Below, in pieces: positions 5,069 to 5,200 of a stretch of 5,200 nt of DNA; within the stretch, counting starts at the first letter, position 1; the number at the start of each line of letters is the position of its first letter. The notes below the pieces were generated by a model. The model saw only the letters and a list, made by a program, of their open reading frames with translations. It had not been told where the DNA came from and did not search any database. Origin of the DNA: Brachybacterium sp. (GTDB lineage Bacteria > Actinomycetota > Actinomycetes > Actinomycetales > Dermabacteraceae); NCBI GenBank assembly GCA_027322375.1, contig DAHVRS010000010.1:1-5200 (forward strand), written 5' to 3'. The position numbers were made by a program, and so were the translations under genes.

Positions 5069-5101
5069 CCCTGGCCCGGCGGGATGGGGCGGGACGTTGG
5101 C

Positions 5102-5119
5102 GCCCCGACAGTACGGGGC
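5102..5119 (-). terminator. Hairpin downstream of the minus-strand gene
   Basis: GCCCCG (5102-5107) pairs with CGGGGC (5114-5119) around a six-base loop. It lies about 33 bases past the stop codon of the minus-strand gene that enters from the right. A competing six-pair hairpin uses GGGGCG (5086-5091) and CGCCCC (5101-5106). Either could end that transcript. There is no U-tract on the minus strand. Confidence 0.45.
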
Positions 5120-5152
5120 CGGCGCCGCCGTGCGGCACCGACCCCGGTCAGG

Positions 5153-5200
5153 TCACTTGTCGAGCGAGCCGTCGTAGGCGCAGATCGCGTCGACCTTCTC
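5153..5200 (-). CDS. 3' end of an unidentified minus-strand gene
   Basis: Only the last 15 codons and a TGA stop (complement of 5153-5155) are visible, reading EKVDAICAYDGSLDK. All 15 codons end in G or C, as in the true genes here, while the plus strand over the same bases shows no such bias. This supports a genuine coding end on the minus strand, convergent with the toxin gene. I do not recognise the protein from this fragment. The rest lies beyond the right edge of the window. Confidence 0.6.
   Translation of the reverse strand, partial: EKVDAICAYDGSLDK

Noticed and set aside
5005..5073. CCCTG on both sides of the palindrome as a target-site duplication
   Set aside because: The left copy (5005-5009) is separated from the arm by seven bases while the right one (5069-5073) abuts it. 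Five bases in GC-rich DNA are easily shared by chance.
5028..5200. Plus-strand reading frame from the ATG at 5028 to the window edge
   Set aside because: It begins inside the palindrome, has no ribosome binding site or GC-ending codon bias over its last part, and runs antisense to the better-supported minus-strand gene end.

Overview
The window is very GC-rich, with almost every codon of the real genes ending in G or C, several GTG starts and strong GAGG-type ribosome binding sites. That points to a high-GC actinobacterium. The protein style, including a fused 5-oxoprolinase and Ala-rich inserts, suggests a Micrococcales member such as Brachybacterium, but this is an impression and not a database result.

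Layout from left to right. (1) Positions 2-1204, plus strand: the 3' part of a fused 5-oxoprolinase subunit B/C gene, followed by a strong hairpin at 1221-1258. (2) Positions 1316-1807, plus: a small Nudix hydrolase with a perfect Nudix box. (3) Positions 1808-2060: a 253-bp intergenic stretch with inverted repeats. (4) Positions 2061-3494, plus: a 12-TM major facilitator transporter closely resembling the niacin transporter NiaP, followed by a hairpin at 3498-3518. (5) Positions 3609-4936, plus: a toxin-antitoxin module. It has a MbcA/ParS/Xre-type antitoxin split between two frames at a run of five Gs, then an intact RES-domain toxin. A promoter region rich in inverted and direct repeats precedes it. 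(6) Positions 4937-5152: a convergent intergenic region with three hairpins. The middle one is a 23-bp perfect, AT-rich palindrome that looks foreign to its surroundings. (7) Positions 5153-5200, minus: the last 15 codons of an unidentified gene.

The genes are not one operon, since hairpins follow genes 1, 4 and 5. A theme does link the centre of the window. RES toxins are known to destroy NAD+, NiaP-type transporters import the NAD+ precursor niacin, and some Nudix hydrolases act on ADP-ribose or NADH. Whether this is more than chance neighbourhood is an open inference.

The most noteworthy points are the frameshifted antitoxin beside an apparently intact toxin, the repeat architecture of the module's promoter, and the long palindrome at 5017-5068.
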